From: G963556115 sp963666605
Lineage (GTDB): Bacteria > Planctomycetota > SZUA-567
Length of the DNA stretch: 64,000 nucleotides
Direction of reading: 5' to 3'
Assembly: GCA_965140405.1 (NCBI GenBank)
Contig: OZ223208.1
Coordinates: 744,001 to 808,000, forward strand
The translations under genes and the position numbers were made by a program. This document shows positions 25,186-33,696 of the stretch, piece by piece. How positions within the stretch are numbered: position 1 is the stretch's first letter; each line of letters opens with the position of its first letter. Below the pieces are notes generated by a model. It worked only from the letters and a program-made list of their open reading frames with translations. It made no database searches and had not been told where the DNA came from.

Positions 25186-25908
25186 ATGAAGAAATACCTA
25201 TATTTTACGCTATTTTCAGTTATATTGATCACATTAAATGGCTGCACAACTCAATGTCCAACAAACACATGCAAAGCAACACCAGACAAAGAGAAGAACC
25301 TATCAGACTACTGGGCGTTTTATAATGCCAAGGATCCTTGTGAAGGCGGAAGAACCTGTTCCGTCGAAGAAAAGCGCGCATACACGCTACTTGGATACAA
25401 AGCCGCAAAAAGCCGAGGACTTGTTCCTATTGACCCAGAAACAGGTCTGACTGCAATTGAAACACCTATAAAACTACATGCAAAGGGTGCACCATATAAA
25501 TGTCCAGAAGGTACCTGTAGCGCGACAGTACCTTGCCCTACCGGTAGCTTACAGGAAGTCTGCGCTGCACCAACTTTTTCTACAGGACCTTCACTACATA
25601 GTGAAACAGGGTATCTACTTACAGCTTTCGACACTACAGTAGGTCCTAGATTTGTACTTCTAAAGGCAGACGAAGAATTTGAACCAGGGGTAACATTTGC
25701 AGAAGCAGCAGGCACCTACGAAAGCGTAGGCAAAGAAATTGCTGAAGGTAAGGGAAATATAGCCGTATTCTTGACAGCTTTTCCACTAGTTGAGACAGAT
25801 GATAGGCTTACAGCTCGTCTACCAAATGATTTTGATGTAGAACACATTAAATCAGTTGCAGAAAAACACGGTAAAAAAGGTCAAATACTATTTCGCAAAT
25901 GGAACTAA
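25186..25908 (+). CDS. Cys-rich lipoprotein of unknown function
   Basis: The 240-residue protein has a lipoprotein signal (MKKYLYFTLFSVILITLNGC, lipobox LNGC), so it should be lipid-anchored at Cys20. Pairs of cysteines recur: CPTNTC, CEGGRTC, CPEGTC and a wider pair CPTGSLQEVC. This suggests disulphide-linked loops in the periplasm. The C-terminal half has mixed alpha/beta character without a known motif. AGAGGT precedes the ATG. I do not recognise the family. It is flanked by terminator-like structures and seems monocistronic. Confidence 0.7.
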   Translation: MKKYLYFTLFSVILITLNGCTTQCPTNTCKATPDKEKNLSDYWAFYNAKDPCEGGRTCSVEEKRAYTLLGYKAAKSRGLVPIDPETGLTAIETPIKLHAKGAPYKCPEGTCSATVPCPTGSLQEVCAAPTFSTGPSLHSETGYLLTAFDTTVGPRFVLLKADEEFEPGVTFAEAAGTYESVGKEIAEGKGNIAVFLTAFPLVETDDRLTARLPNDFDVEHIKSVAEKHGKKGQILFRKWN

Positions 25909-25942
25909 TATCTAAATAAAACTGTAAATAATCAAAATTTAT

Positions 25943-25984
25943 AATATAATCGAGGATAGATATATATCTATCCTCGATTATATT
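25943..25984. terminator. 42-bp perfect palindrome, likely terminator
   Basis: Two 21-nt arms (AATATAATCGAGGATAGATAT and its complement) abut with no spacer, between the lipoprotein gene and purA. The downstream T-run is broken (TATATTTAT), so termination may be partial. Confidence 0.6.
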
Positions 25985-26096
25985 TATAGGCAGTATTTTA
26001 AAAAGTTGATAATACCTCTTAAAAAGTTTTACAATTTGAGTATAATCACTATGTTTGGATTTTAAAATATTAACCTAAAGAGATAGAGGAGATAGT

Positions 26097-27377
26097 ATGA
26101 GTGTTACAGCAGTGATAGGTATGCAATGGGGAGATGAAGGCAAGGGAAAGATTGTTGATGCAATTGGCGAAAAGACCGAAGTCGTAGCTCGCTGCCAAGG
26201 TGGTGGAAATGCTGGACACACAGTCGTAATTGGCGACGAAATATTCAAACTTCACCTGATCCCAAGTGGTATCCTAAGAAAAGATGCTGTAGCAGTCATT
26301 GGTAACGGCGTAGTTCTCGATCCAACAAAGATCATGCAGGAAATCGAAGGACTTAATAATAGAGGGATCAAGACAGAAGGCCGTCTATTCATTAGTGACC
26401 GTGCTCACGTTGTATTCCCTTTCCACAAAGTTCTTGACGGACTGCGAGAAAGTGCAAGAGGCGCAGCAAATCTTGGTACAACAAAGCAAGGTATCGGACC
26501 TACATATTGTGATAAAGCTGCTCGTTGCGGCATACGCGGACATCAGCTACAAGATCCTAGCGAATTCCTCGCCCTTCTAAAAGGACGCATCGCTGATGTC
26601 AATAAGCATATAGAGTTCATGGGTGGCGAGACACTCAACGAACAAGAAATTATAGATGAAGTAGTTCCTGCCGTAGACAAGCTGCGCCCATACATCACAG
26701 ACACTATTGCATACCTTCAAGCAGCACTGAAAGCTGACAAAAAGATCCTTCTCGAAGGTGCACAAGGCGCAATGCTTGATATTGATTTCGGCACGTACCC
26801 ATATGTCACTAGCTCGAATACAACAACAGGTGGCTGCTCTACAGGCAGTGGTATCCCACCATGGAAGATCAAAGAAGTTCACGGAGTTATCAAGGCCTTT
26901 ACTACACGTGTTGGAACAGGGCCATTCCCTACTGAGCTCGAGGGTGAAGCCATGACAAAACTCGGCGGTACAGGTTCCAATCATTGGGACGAATTCGGCA
27001 CAACGACCGGTAGAGCTCGTCGTTGTGGCTGGCTAGATCTAGTTGTTACTAAATACTCTGCAGAGATCAACGGCGTCACAGACCTACACATCACAAAGCT
27101 TGATATTATGTCACAGTTTGACGAAATAAAGATATGTGTTGCTTACGATCTTGACGGAGAGACAATTACTACTTACCCTGCTTCACTCGATAAGATTGAG
27201 CGCTGCAAACCAATATATGAAACTATCCAAGGGTGGCACTCAGACATCACCGGTTGCAAATCTATTGCAGATCTTCCAGAAGGAGCAAAAAAGTACATCA
27301 AGCTTATCTCTGAACATTGTGGTGCCAAGGTTACATCGGCAAGCTTTGGACCAGCTAGAGAGCACACACTTTTTTAA
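26097..27377 (+). CDS. purA: adenylosuccinate synthase
   Basis: The 426-residue protein opens VIGMQWGDEGKGKIVDAIGE (GTP loop GDEGKGK). It has QGGGNAGHTVV with the catalytic His, NLGTTKQGIGPTYCDKAARC, ILLEGAQGAMLDIDFGTYPY, and SSNTTTGGCSTGSGIPP, then GTTTGRARRCGWLDLV. The length is normal. It joins IMP and aspartate to make adenylosuccinate for AMP synthesis. GAGGAG precedes the ATG. It heads a nucleotide-biosynthesis run with pyrR and pyrB 60-80 bp apart. Confidence 0.96.
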   Translation: MSVTAVIGMQWGDEGKGKIVDAIGEKTEVVARCQGGGNAGHTVVIGDEIFKLHLIPSGILRKDAVAVIGNGVVLDPTKIMQEIEGLNNRGIKTEGRLFISDRAHVVFPFHKVLDGLRESARGAANLGTTKQGIGPTYCDKAARCGIRGHQLQDPSEFLALLKGRIADVNKHIEFMGGETLNEQEIIDEVVPAVDKLRPYITDTIAYLQAALKADKKILLEGAQGAMLDIDFGTYPYVTSSNTTTGGCSTGSGIPPWKIKEVHGVIKAFTTRVGTGPFPTELEGEAMTKLGGTGSNHWDEFGTTTGRARRCGWLDLVVTKYSAEINGVTDLHITKLDIMSQFDEIKICVAYDLDGETITTYPASLDKIERCKPIYETIQGWHSDITGCKSIADLPEGAKKYIKLISEHCGAKVTSASFGPAREHTLF

Positions 27378-27438
27378 CAAGTAATTATTAGTACCAAAAT
27401 AGAGCTTACTCTATGAAAAGATATGGAGATACATAATC

Positions 27439-27984
27439 ATGGCGATCAAACTCTACAATGCAGAATGGGTCAAAGATACCTTTGAAGAAATGGCAGAGAG
27501 CATCAGCACTGAAAAGCTCCAAGGCAAAGGCCTTGCACTAATAGGCATACAGACTAGAGGTGCAGAGATGGCTGATCGCTTGACTACCATCTTAAAACGT
27601 AAAGGTCTTGAACCAGAGGTTGGCTATTTAGATCCTACCATGTTCAGAGATGACCTTCATACTGGTGCAGGGTTAAAAGCAGTCAAAGAGACAGCGATCA
27701 ACTTTGATATAGAGGACAAAGCTGTCATTCTTATTGATGATGTACTTCTTACCGGAAGAAGCGTTAGAGCTGCTATTGAGGGGCTTCTTCATTATGGTCG
27801 CCCAGCTTGTGTACGCTTATGTGTTCTAATTGATAGAGGTGGCAGAGAGATACCTATCCAGCCAGACATAATCGGAGCACATATCGATGTTCCCAAAGGA
27901 AACTGGGTTCGAATCAAACTAAGAGGCACAGACGAACGTGAGGATGCTGTCTATATTAAAGAGGAAAATGAGTTAGAGCCATAA
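27439..27984 (+). CDS. pyrR: PyrR bifunctional pyrimidine regulator / uracil phosphoribosyltransferase
   Basis: The 181-residue protein has the PRPP-binding loop KAVILIDDVLLTGRSVRAAI, the PyrR-type GKGLALIGIQTRGAEMADRL, YLDPTMFRDD and RPACVRLCVLIDRGGREIPI. PyrR binds pyr mRNA leaders or acts as a uracil phosphoribosyltransferase. The gene sits between purA and pyrB. No obvious anti-terminator or terminator pair was seen in the 61-bp purA-pyrR gap or the 78-bp pyrR-pyrB gap. Regulation here may therefore be of another kind, or may act on other transcripts. Confidence 0.92.
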   Translation: MAIKLYNAEWVKDTFEEMAESISTEKLQGKGLALIGIQTRGAEMADRLTTILKRKGLEPEVGYLDPTMFRDDLHTGAGLKAVKETAINFDIEDKAVILIDDVLLTGRSVRAAIEGLLHYGRPACVRLCVLIDRGGREIPIQPDIIGAHIDVPKGNWVRIKLRGTDEREDAVYIKEENELEP

Positions 27985-28062
27985 CATATAAAACTCTGCA
28001 TTGAGGAATGTAGTTGTTAAGATTTATCAAATATACCAAGTAGAATACTGAGGAGATGATTC

Positions 28063-29043
28063 ATGCAATGGACGAGAAAACACCTTTTAGGCTTAGAGGA
28101 TCTATCGTATGACGAATTAATGCATATTCTAGAGACAACTGATAGCCTAAAGCAGGTCTCTACCAGATCGGTAAAAAAGGTTCCAGCTCTTTCAGGACGT
28201 ACTGTAGTAAATATGTTCTACGAGCCTTCTACCCGCACGAGCCTCTCATTTACTCTTGCACAGCGACGTATTAGTGCAGATGTTTTATCTTTTAGCAAGA
28301 GTGGCTCATCGGTAAGTAAGGGTGAAACTCTAATTGATACAGCAAAGAATATAGAAGCGATGGGAGTAGATATAATGGTACTCCGCCACAATGCTTCAGG
28401 GGCAGCAAAACTACTTAGTGAGAATGTCGGTTGTGGAGTAGTAAATGCTGGAGACGGCCAACATGAACACCCAACCCAGGCTCTTCTTGACATATACACA
28501 ATGAGAGAAGTGATGCAGAGCCGTGACGACCTTCCGAATGACTTCTCAGACATAACCATAGCTATTGTAGGTGATATTGCTCACAGCCGTGTTGCACGTA
28601 GCAATATTTGGGGGCTGACTACCCTTGGCGCAAAGGTACTTGTAGTCGGGCCGTCAACAATGATCCCACCAGAGATTGAACGCATGGGAGTAGAGGTATG
28701 CTATGATATGGACGAAGCAATAAAGAGATCGCACTTTATCAACATGCTACGCATACAATTTGAAAGGCAGAACGGTGTCTGCCCATTCCCAAGTATCAGA
28801 GAGTACTCAAGGCTCTTCGGTCTTAGTCAAGAGCGCCTGAACAGACTAGGTAGAAATGATCTTGTAATAATGCACCCAGGACCGGTCAACCGTGGAATTG
28901 AACTCACCCCAGATGTTGCAGATGGAGAGCAAAGTGTGATTCTTCAGCAGGTTGAAAATGGGGTCGCAGTACGTATGGCTGTACTCTACCTAATCAATGG
29001 CGCACTAGGCTGCCCTACCCTAGAACATGAATTAACCAAATAA
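28063..29043 (+). CDS. pyrB: aspartate carbamoyltransferase catalytic subunit
   Basis: The 326-residue protein has FYEPSTRTSLSFTLA (carbamoyl phosphate loop), SSVSKGETLIDTAKNIEAMG, VLRHNASGAAKLL, NAGDGQHEHPTQALLDIYTM and HPGPVNRGIELTPDVADGEQ. It catalyses the first committed step of pyrimidine synthesis. GGAGATG precedes the ATG. A dihydroorotase gene, often next to pyrB, is not in the window; the next gene is the MEMO1-AMMECR1 fusion 27 bp later. Confidence 0.96.
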   Translation: MQWTRKHLLGLEDLSYDELMHILETTDSLKQVSTRSVKKVPALSGRTVVNMFYEPSTRTSLSFTLAQRRISADVLSFSKSGSSVSKGETLIDTAKNIEAMGVDIMVLRHNASGAAKLLSENVGCGVVNAGDGQHEHPTQALLDIYTMREVMQSRDDLPNDFSDITIAIVGDIAHSRVARSNIWGLTTLGAKVLVVGPSTMIPPEIERMGVEVCYDMDEAIKRSHFINMLRIQFERQNGVCPFPSIREYSRLFGLSQERLNRLGRNDLVIMHPGPVNRGIELTPDVADGEQSVILQQVENGVAVRMAVLYLINGALGCPTLEHELTK

Positions 29044-29070
29044 ATCATTCTAAATAATAAGGATGTTATT

Positions 29071-30873
29071 ATGAATACCCGACTGACCATGATTTGCTTT
29101 ATACTATTCTTCTGCCTCCAAACATGTCTATACGCAGAAGAAACAGTAACTCCTTCAACAGATATATTACAACCGGAGACAAACGGGGAAGCAAAAATTC
29201 CAAAGTCGGTTCAAGGCGATTGGGAGTATACCCCTCCAGCGCTATCAGAAGACCCTTCTGGTATGGAGACACCAGACCCAGCCGAGGCAGAGTCTGCACC
29301 ACGTCTACCAGCAGTATTCCTTCCCCGCAGAGTATTCCCTGACAACATTAGACAGCCAAGTGGCGCCGAGCTACTATACCCAGCTGACAAACCTCTAGTA
29401 TACAGGCTATTAAGTTCACTAGATAGAGCCCAAGCACTGCCACCAGTACCAGGTCTCGCAAAGACATTTATTGCACCTTGGGGTTCGATAGATGGAGGGC
29501 TTGCAACAGCAGCAAAAGTATACCAATATTTACGAAGTTTGAAAGGCCTCAAGACCATAGTCTTACTTTCACGAGCCCACCGCAGACCTCTTATTGGTTG
29601 TAGTGCTTCTGTGTGGCCTGAGGGTGGATACGCGACACCTATCGGCATAACACCTATTAATGCCCTTGGATCCCAAAAACTACTAAAGAATAAACTATTT
29701 GGTTTTGACCACGAAGCTCACATGAATGAACTCTCAATTGAGACCCATGTACTTCTCATTCAGTACTTTCTTCCAAACGTCCAGATTGTCCCAGTCCTAA
29801 TCAATCCACGCAACAAAGAAGAGTTAGAAAGCATTTCAAATAGCCTTGCAGGACTTCTTTCTGGTAAGAGTACAGTAATGATCGGAATCAGTAATTTGTC
29901 ATACGGTATACCAACGGCTGAACAAACTGGAAGCCTAGACCTAAAGACAATATCCTCTATCAGCACAATGGATCTAAATGTTATCAACAATACAGGCAAG
30001 AAGAGAGCAGAAGGCCTACCACCTGAAGCCGGAGTTCTTGAAAGCCCACCAACAATTATGACAACCATCCTCACCTCGTTACTTCTCGAAGAAGACACAA
30101 TAACTTGGTTAGGCTACAATAAGAACCGTCAAATACCTGGACGCCCACTGATGACTGGCTATGTAGCGGGGGCGATCTCTGAACGAGCTGCGGTAGACTG
30201 GAACGACTCACAGATAGCTGCTATAATGCAAAGAGAGACAGGTAGACTCTCAACCAAGGCAGTAAAAGAGATGCTACAGGTTGCCCGTGACTCACTGGAA
30301 TCTGCAGCTGCCATGGCACGCTATGATACACCATATCCAGTAAACGCGGAGTTACTCAAGAAGAGAGCCCTGTTTGTAACAGCATATACGCCTAACGGCA
30401 AGGTACTTGCTTCTATGGGAAGTACTGGTACTGCGGCTAGAATATGTAATGCCGTGAGTGAAGCAGCCCGTATGTGTGCAGTCGGTGAAGATCCCCAACA
30501 GAGTCATAGACTGACTTCTGACCAAGCATACGAAGCAGAGGTCGTTGTTTCCATCTTCAAGGATTTCAAAACAATAGGCAGATGGGACGAGGTCAAGACT
30601 GGTATGGGGGTAGTTGTCGCTAGAGGAGGAAGTAGATCACTCGTACTGCCTATAACAGCAAGGAGAAATAATTGGGGCGTAGAGGAGATGCTTTCATTTG
30701 CATGTAGACAAGCAGGACTGAGACCTGATGCATACCGCTCAGACAAGATAGATATCTTCACCTTCTATACAGACGACTATATCAGCCCAAGCAGAGATAA
30801 AAAACTACCAACAAAACCACAAGGGCAAGTGGACAACGCCACTACCCCAATGAAAGAAGTAGAGCAAAAATGA
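29071..30873 (+). CDS. secreted MEMO1-AMMECR1 domain fusion
   Basis: The 600-residue protein has a signal peptide (LTMICFILFFCLQTCLYA). A MEMO1-like domain follows (about 120-385: KTFIAPWGSIDGGLATAAKV, KTIVLLSRAHRRPLIG, NELSIETHVLLIQYFLPNVQ, VPVLI). The C-terminal AMMECR1 domain (about 405-585) has ALFVTAYTPNGKVLASMGST, EAEVVVSIFKDFKTI, GMGVVVARGGSRSLVLPITA and WGVEEMLSFACRQAGL. In usual MEMO1 proteins the start of the domain is APHAGY-like and is followed by EHSLE. Here those His positions read APWGSI and NELSIE, so the metal site appears lost. Export is unusual. It is translationally coupled to hemA by an ATGA overlap. Function is unknown. Confidence 0.75.
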   Translation: MNTRLTMICFILFFCLQTCLYAEETVTPSTDILQPETNGEAKIPKSVQGDWEYTPPALSEDPSGMETPDPAEAESAPRLPAVFLPRRVFPDNIRQPSGAELLYPADKPLVYRLLSSLDRAQALPPVPGLAKTFIAPWGSIDGGLATAAKVYQYLRSLKGLKTIVLLSRAHRRPLIGCSASVWPEGGYATPIGITPINALGSQKLLKNKLFGFDHEAHMNELSIETHVLLIQYFLPNVQIVPVLINPRNKEELESISNSLAGLLSGKSTVMIGISNLSYGIPTAEQTGSLDLKTISSISTMDLNVINNTGKKRAEGLPPEAGVLESPPTIMTTILTSLLLEEDTITWLGYNKNRQIPGRPLMTGYVAGAISERAAVDWNDSQIAAIMQRETGRLSTKAVKEMLQVARDSLESAAAMARYDTPYPVNAELLKKRALFVTAYTPNGKVLASMGSTGTAARICNAVSEAARMCAVGEDPQQSHRLTSDQAYEAEVVVSIFKDFKTIGRWDEVKTGMGVVVARGGSRSLVLPITARRNNWGVEEMLSFACRQAGLRPDAYRSDKIDIFTFYTDDYISPSRDKKLPTKPQGQVDNATTPMKEVEQK

Positions 30874-32168
30874 AGATATACTGCTACTCCATCGCACATG
30901 AGAAGAGTAATGTAGCCCTACGTGAAAGCGTAGCCCTAGATGGTCATGATTCTGCCCAATTATCTGAAGCGTTACTGCTAACAGGGGTAACCGAGTCACT
31001 AACACTAAGTACCTGCAATCGTACAGAGATATTCGTTGTTACCAAAGAATCTGACATTCCAGACTTTGCAGACTATATTTCAGACATAACAGGGGCAGAC
31101 AGAGATCTTATCGAAAAGAGTGCTGTCATTTACCACGGTAGAGATGTTATTGAGCACCTCTTTATGCTGGGCAGTGGTCTGAAGTCTATGGTTATTGGAG
31201 AGACAGAGATTCTTGGGCAGTTAAAGAGTGCTTATGCTAATGCACTGTCACTCAATAGTACAGGAAAAATCCTTAACCGCACCTTACAGAAAACCTTTAC
31301 CCTCGCAAAGCATATACGTAGTGGTACAGATATTGGGAAATTCAGGGTATCTGTAGCAAGTATAGCTGTCGAAGAGATTGTAAAACTTAGAGAAAATATC
31401 GATGAACTCAACATTTATGTCTGGGGAACAGGTGAAGTAGGAAGAGCGACAGTAAAAGCTCTCGAAGCAAACGGAGCTAAGCCAGGCATAATACTTAGTA
31501 GAAACCCTGAGAAATTCATCGAGAACCCGCCTGCTAAGGGCTGGGTAACCATAAATAGTAACACCCATGAGGATGTTATCTCTGATGCAGATATATTTAT
31601 TGCATGTACAGGTGCTCCTCACACAGTAATACTTCCTAAACACCTATCAAAGATATACAAGCCTTTACTCCTTGTAGACCTTGCAGTTCCACGGGATATT
31701 TCTCCGAAAGTAAGATATCTTAAAGGAGTCACACTAATAGATATGGACGGTATCGGCGATATTTCCCAGAAGAACCTCTCAGCCAGAGAAGGTGCAAAAG
31801 AACAACTTACTCCAATTCTTAGAGAAGAAGCCGAAAAGTTCTATGCGTGCTTACTCGCTAGCGACTCGCAGAGCTGTATTGCCAAGTGGAGACAGGAAGC
31901 GCATGAAATACTTGCAAACGAACTAGAAAATTTGCTATCAGAGACAACAGACATACCAGATGAATTCCGTGAAAAATTCAACAAACTAGGTAGACGTCTG
32001 ATGCACCGAATGCTTCATTGGCCAAGTATAGCCCTCAACAGAGCAATCAGTAGCAATCTACCCTGCGCAGATTATTTCAAAGAATTAGAATCAGAGATAA
32101 ACCTTGAGTTTACTAAAGATGAAATATATAATACAAATCTTGATATTGACAACAAATCAACTAAATAG
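30870..32168 (+). CDS. hemA: glutamyl-tRNA reductase
   Basis: The 432-residue protein has LSTCNRTEIFVVT with the catalytic Cys, LFMLGSGLKSMVIGETEILG, SGTDIGKFRVSVASIAVEEI, an NADPH-binding VWGTGEVGRATVKALEANGA and VDLAVPRDISPKV. It reduces Glu-tRNA to glutamate-1-semialdehyde for tetrapyrrole synthesis. Its start overlaps the stop of the preceding gene by 4 bp (ATGA). No other haem gene is close by; the cbiC homologue 6 kb away is on the other strand. Length and motifs are normal. Confidence 0.94.
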   Translation: MKIYCYSIAHEKSNVALRESVALDGHDSAQLSEALLLTGVTESLTLSTCNRTEIFVVTKESDIPDFADYISDITGADRDLIEKSAVIYHGRDVIEHLFMLGSGLKSMVIGETEILGQLKSAYANALSLNSTGKILNRTLQKTFTLAKHIRSGTDIGKFRVSVASIAVEEIVKLRENIDELNIYVWGTGEVGRATVKALEANGAKPGIILSRNPEKFIENPPAKGWVTINSNTHEDVISDADIFIACTGAPHTVILPKHLSKIYKPLLLVDLAVPRDISPKVRYLKGVTLIDMDGIGDISQKNLSAREGAKEQLTPILREEAEKFYACLLASDSQSCIAKWRQEAHEILANELENLLSETTDIPDEFREKFNKLGRRLMHRMLHWPSIALNRAISSNLPCADYFKELESEINLEFTKDEIYNTNLDIDNKSTK

Positions 32169-32178
32169 AAAGAATCAT

Positions 32179-32712
32179 ATGAAAAAGATAAGAAGCACAA
32201 CAATACTATCAGTTAAAAAGAATGGTAAGATTGCTATTGGAGGAGACGGCCAGGTAAGTCTCGGCAATACTGTTATAAAAGGTACTGCAAAAAAGATCCG
32301 GTCACTTGCAGGAGGCAAGGTTTTATGTGGTTTTGCAGGTTCCACTGCAGATGCATTTGCACTATTAGAAAAGTTTGAACAGAAACTTGACGAGTACAAC
32401 TGTAATATCCTACGCTCAGCTATAGAGATGGCAAAGCTCTGGCGTACAGACAGAGTTCTTAGAAGGCTTGAAAGTATGATGATAGTTGTAGATAAGGAGA
32501 ATCAACTGCTTCTAGGTGGTAGCGGAGATGTAATAGAGCCAGATGACGGGGTACTTGCTATCGGTTCTGGTGGACAGTATGCTGCTGCTGCTGCCAAAGC
32601 ACTCATAAGAAATACCGACATGTCTGCAGAAGACATCGTAAGAGAGTCACTAACCCTTGCAGGTGAGATCTGTGTATATACTAACGGCACACACATAATC
32701 GAGGTTTTGTAA
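32179..32712 (+). CDS. hslV: HslV (ClpQ) peptidase subunit
   Basis: The 177-residue protein starts MKKIRSTTILSVKKNGKIAI. The active-site Thr follows a short propeptide. GGDGQVSLGNTVIKGTAKKI, LAGGKVLCGFAGSTADAFAL, LEKFEQKL and DDGVLAIGSGGQYAAAAAKA are classic HslV motifs. The ATG at 32179 is chosen over an upstream in-frame start inside hemA. HslV forms a dodecameric chamber with the HslU ATPase, but hslU is not the next gene: a strong terminator follows. HslU must be encoded elsewhere if the pair is used. Confidence 0.93.
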   Translation: MKKIRSTTILSVKKNGKIAIGGDGQVSLGNTVIKGTAKKIRSLAGGKVLCGFAGSTADAFALLEKFEQKLDEYNCNILRSAIEMAKLWRTDRVLRRLESMMIVVDKENQLLLGGSGDVIEPDDGVLAIGSGGQYAAAAAKALIRNTDMSAEDIVRESLTLAGEICVYTNGTHIIEVL

Positions 32713-32746
32713 ATCATATATTTTTTGGGTTACAAATAAACATATA

Positions 32747-32791
32747 AAACTATAACAGGGAGATCGGCTTACGATCTCCCTGTTATAGTTT
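32747..32791. terminator. bidirectional terminator between hslV and lipA
   Basis: A perfect 20-bp stem (AAACTATAACAGGGAGATCG and its complement) with a 5-nt loop GCTTA lies between the convergent operons. The stem is unusually long. T-runs are short on both sides. Confidence 0.88.
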
Positions 32792-32829
32792 GACTGCATT
32801 ATCTAGTATAGTAACAAAGCAACCCACAA

Positions 32830-33696
32830 TTACTCCACCTTCATAACATCCTCAGCATTATAACTACTCCTTACAAAGTGTGAGGCCGCAACACTCATAA
32901 ATCCCATATTTTTTAGATCATTCTCAAGTTTTACAAACTCTTCAGGAGGCATATAATACACCACAGGTAGATTTCTCTCACTTATAGGTGCGAGATATTG
33001 CCCTACAGTAATAATATCCACTTTTGCTTCTCTCAAAGCTTTGGCTGCTAAAATAATCTCATCGTAGGTCTCGCCAAGCCCAACCATCATACCACTCTTG
33101 GTTAAAACCGTAGGGTACTTACTCTTTACATACTCTAATTGGTCAATACTTCTTTGAAATACAGCCTCAGGCCTGACAGTAGGATAAAGCCTAGGAACAG
33201 TTTCAATATTATGATTGTATACATCAGGTAAAGAACTAGCAGATACATCCCAGGCCTTAATGTCTCCTGCAAAATCTGGAACAAGTATTTCAACCGTAAC
33301 CTCGGGATTCATAGCTCTAATCTCAAGCACGGTTTTCATAAAATGCTCTGCGCCACCATCAGCCAAATCATCCCTAGTGACTGATGTAATCACAGCATGC
33401 TTTAGATCCAGCCTTTTTACAGCCTTGGCTACTCTCATAGGTTCGTCAGCGTCTAGTGGCTCAGGTTTATCACGTCCGACAGCACAGAAGCCACACCTAC
33501 GCGTACAGTTATCACCCATCATAATGAATGTTGCTCTACGCTTACTATAGCACTCAGACCTATTTGGGCACTTTGCGCTACTGCACACAGTCTTCAAGTC
33601 TAAATCAACCAGACAACCTTCAACGCTTCTAAGCTTCTCGTTATCATGTTCTAATCTAATACTAAGCCACTCAGGTCTAGGATTTTTCTTCGACAT
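32830..33696 (-). CDS. lipA: lipoyl synthase
   Basis: The protein has about 288 residues from ATG 33694-33696, preceded by GGGAG. Two iron-sulphur motifs are present: CSSAKCPNRSEC (auxiliary cluster, C-x4-C-x5-C) and CTRRCGFC (radical SAM). Others are HAVITSVTRDDLADGGAEHF, YNHNIETVPRLYPTVRP, SGMMVGLGETYDEI and YMPPEEF. It inserts sulphur into protein-bound octanoyl groups. The start lies inside the last codons of malQ (20-bp overlap), so the two are probably coupled. No lipB is next to it. Confidence 0.95.
   Translation of the reverse strand: MSKKNPRPEWLSIRLEHDNEKLRSVEGCLVDLDLKTVCSSAKCPNRSECYSKRRATFIMMGDNCTRRCGFCAVGRDKPEPLDADEPMRVAKAVKRLDLKHAVITSVTRDDLADGGAEHFMKTVLEIRAMNPEVTVEILVPDFAGDIKAWDVSASSLPDVYNHNIETVPRLYPTVRPEAVFQRSIDQLEYVKSKYPTVLTKSGMMVGLGETYDEIILAAKALREAKVDIITVGQYLAPISERNLPVVYYMPPEEFVKLENDLKNMGFMSVAASHFVRSSYNAEDVMKVE

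Noticed and set aside
27378..27438. PyrR attenuator in the purA-pyrR gap
   Set aside because: Only a 6-bp hairpin (ATAGAG/CTCTAT) is present. There is no terminator with a T-run and no PyrR binding-loop pattern that I can recognise.
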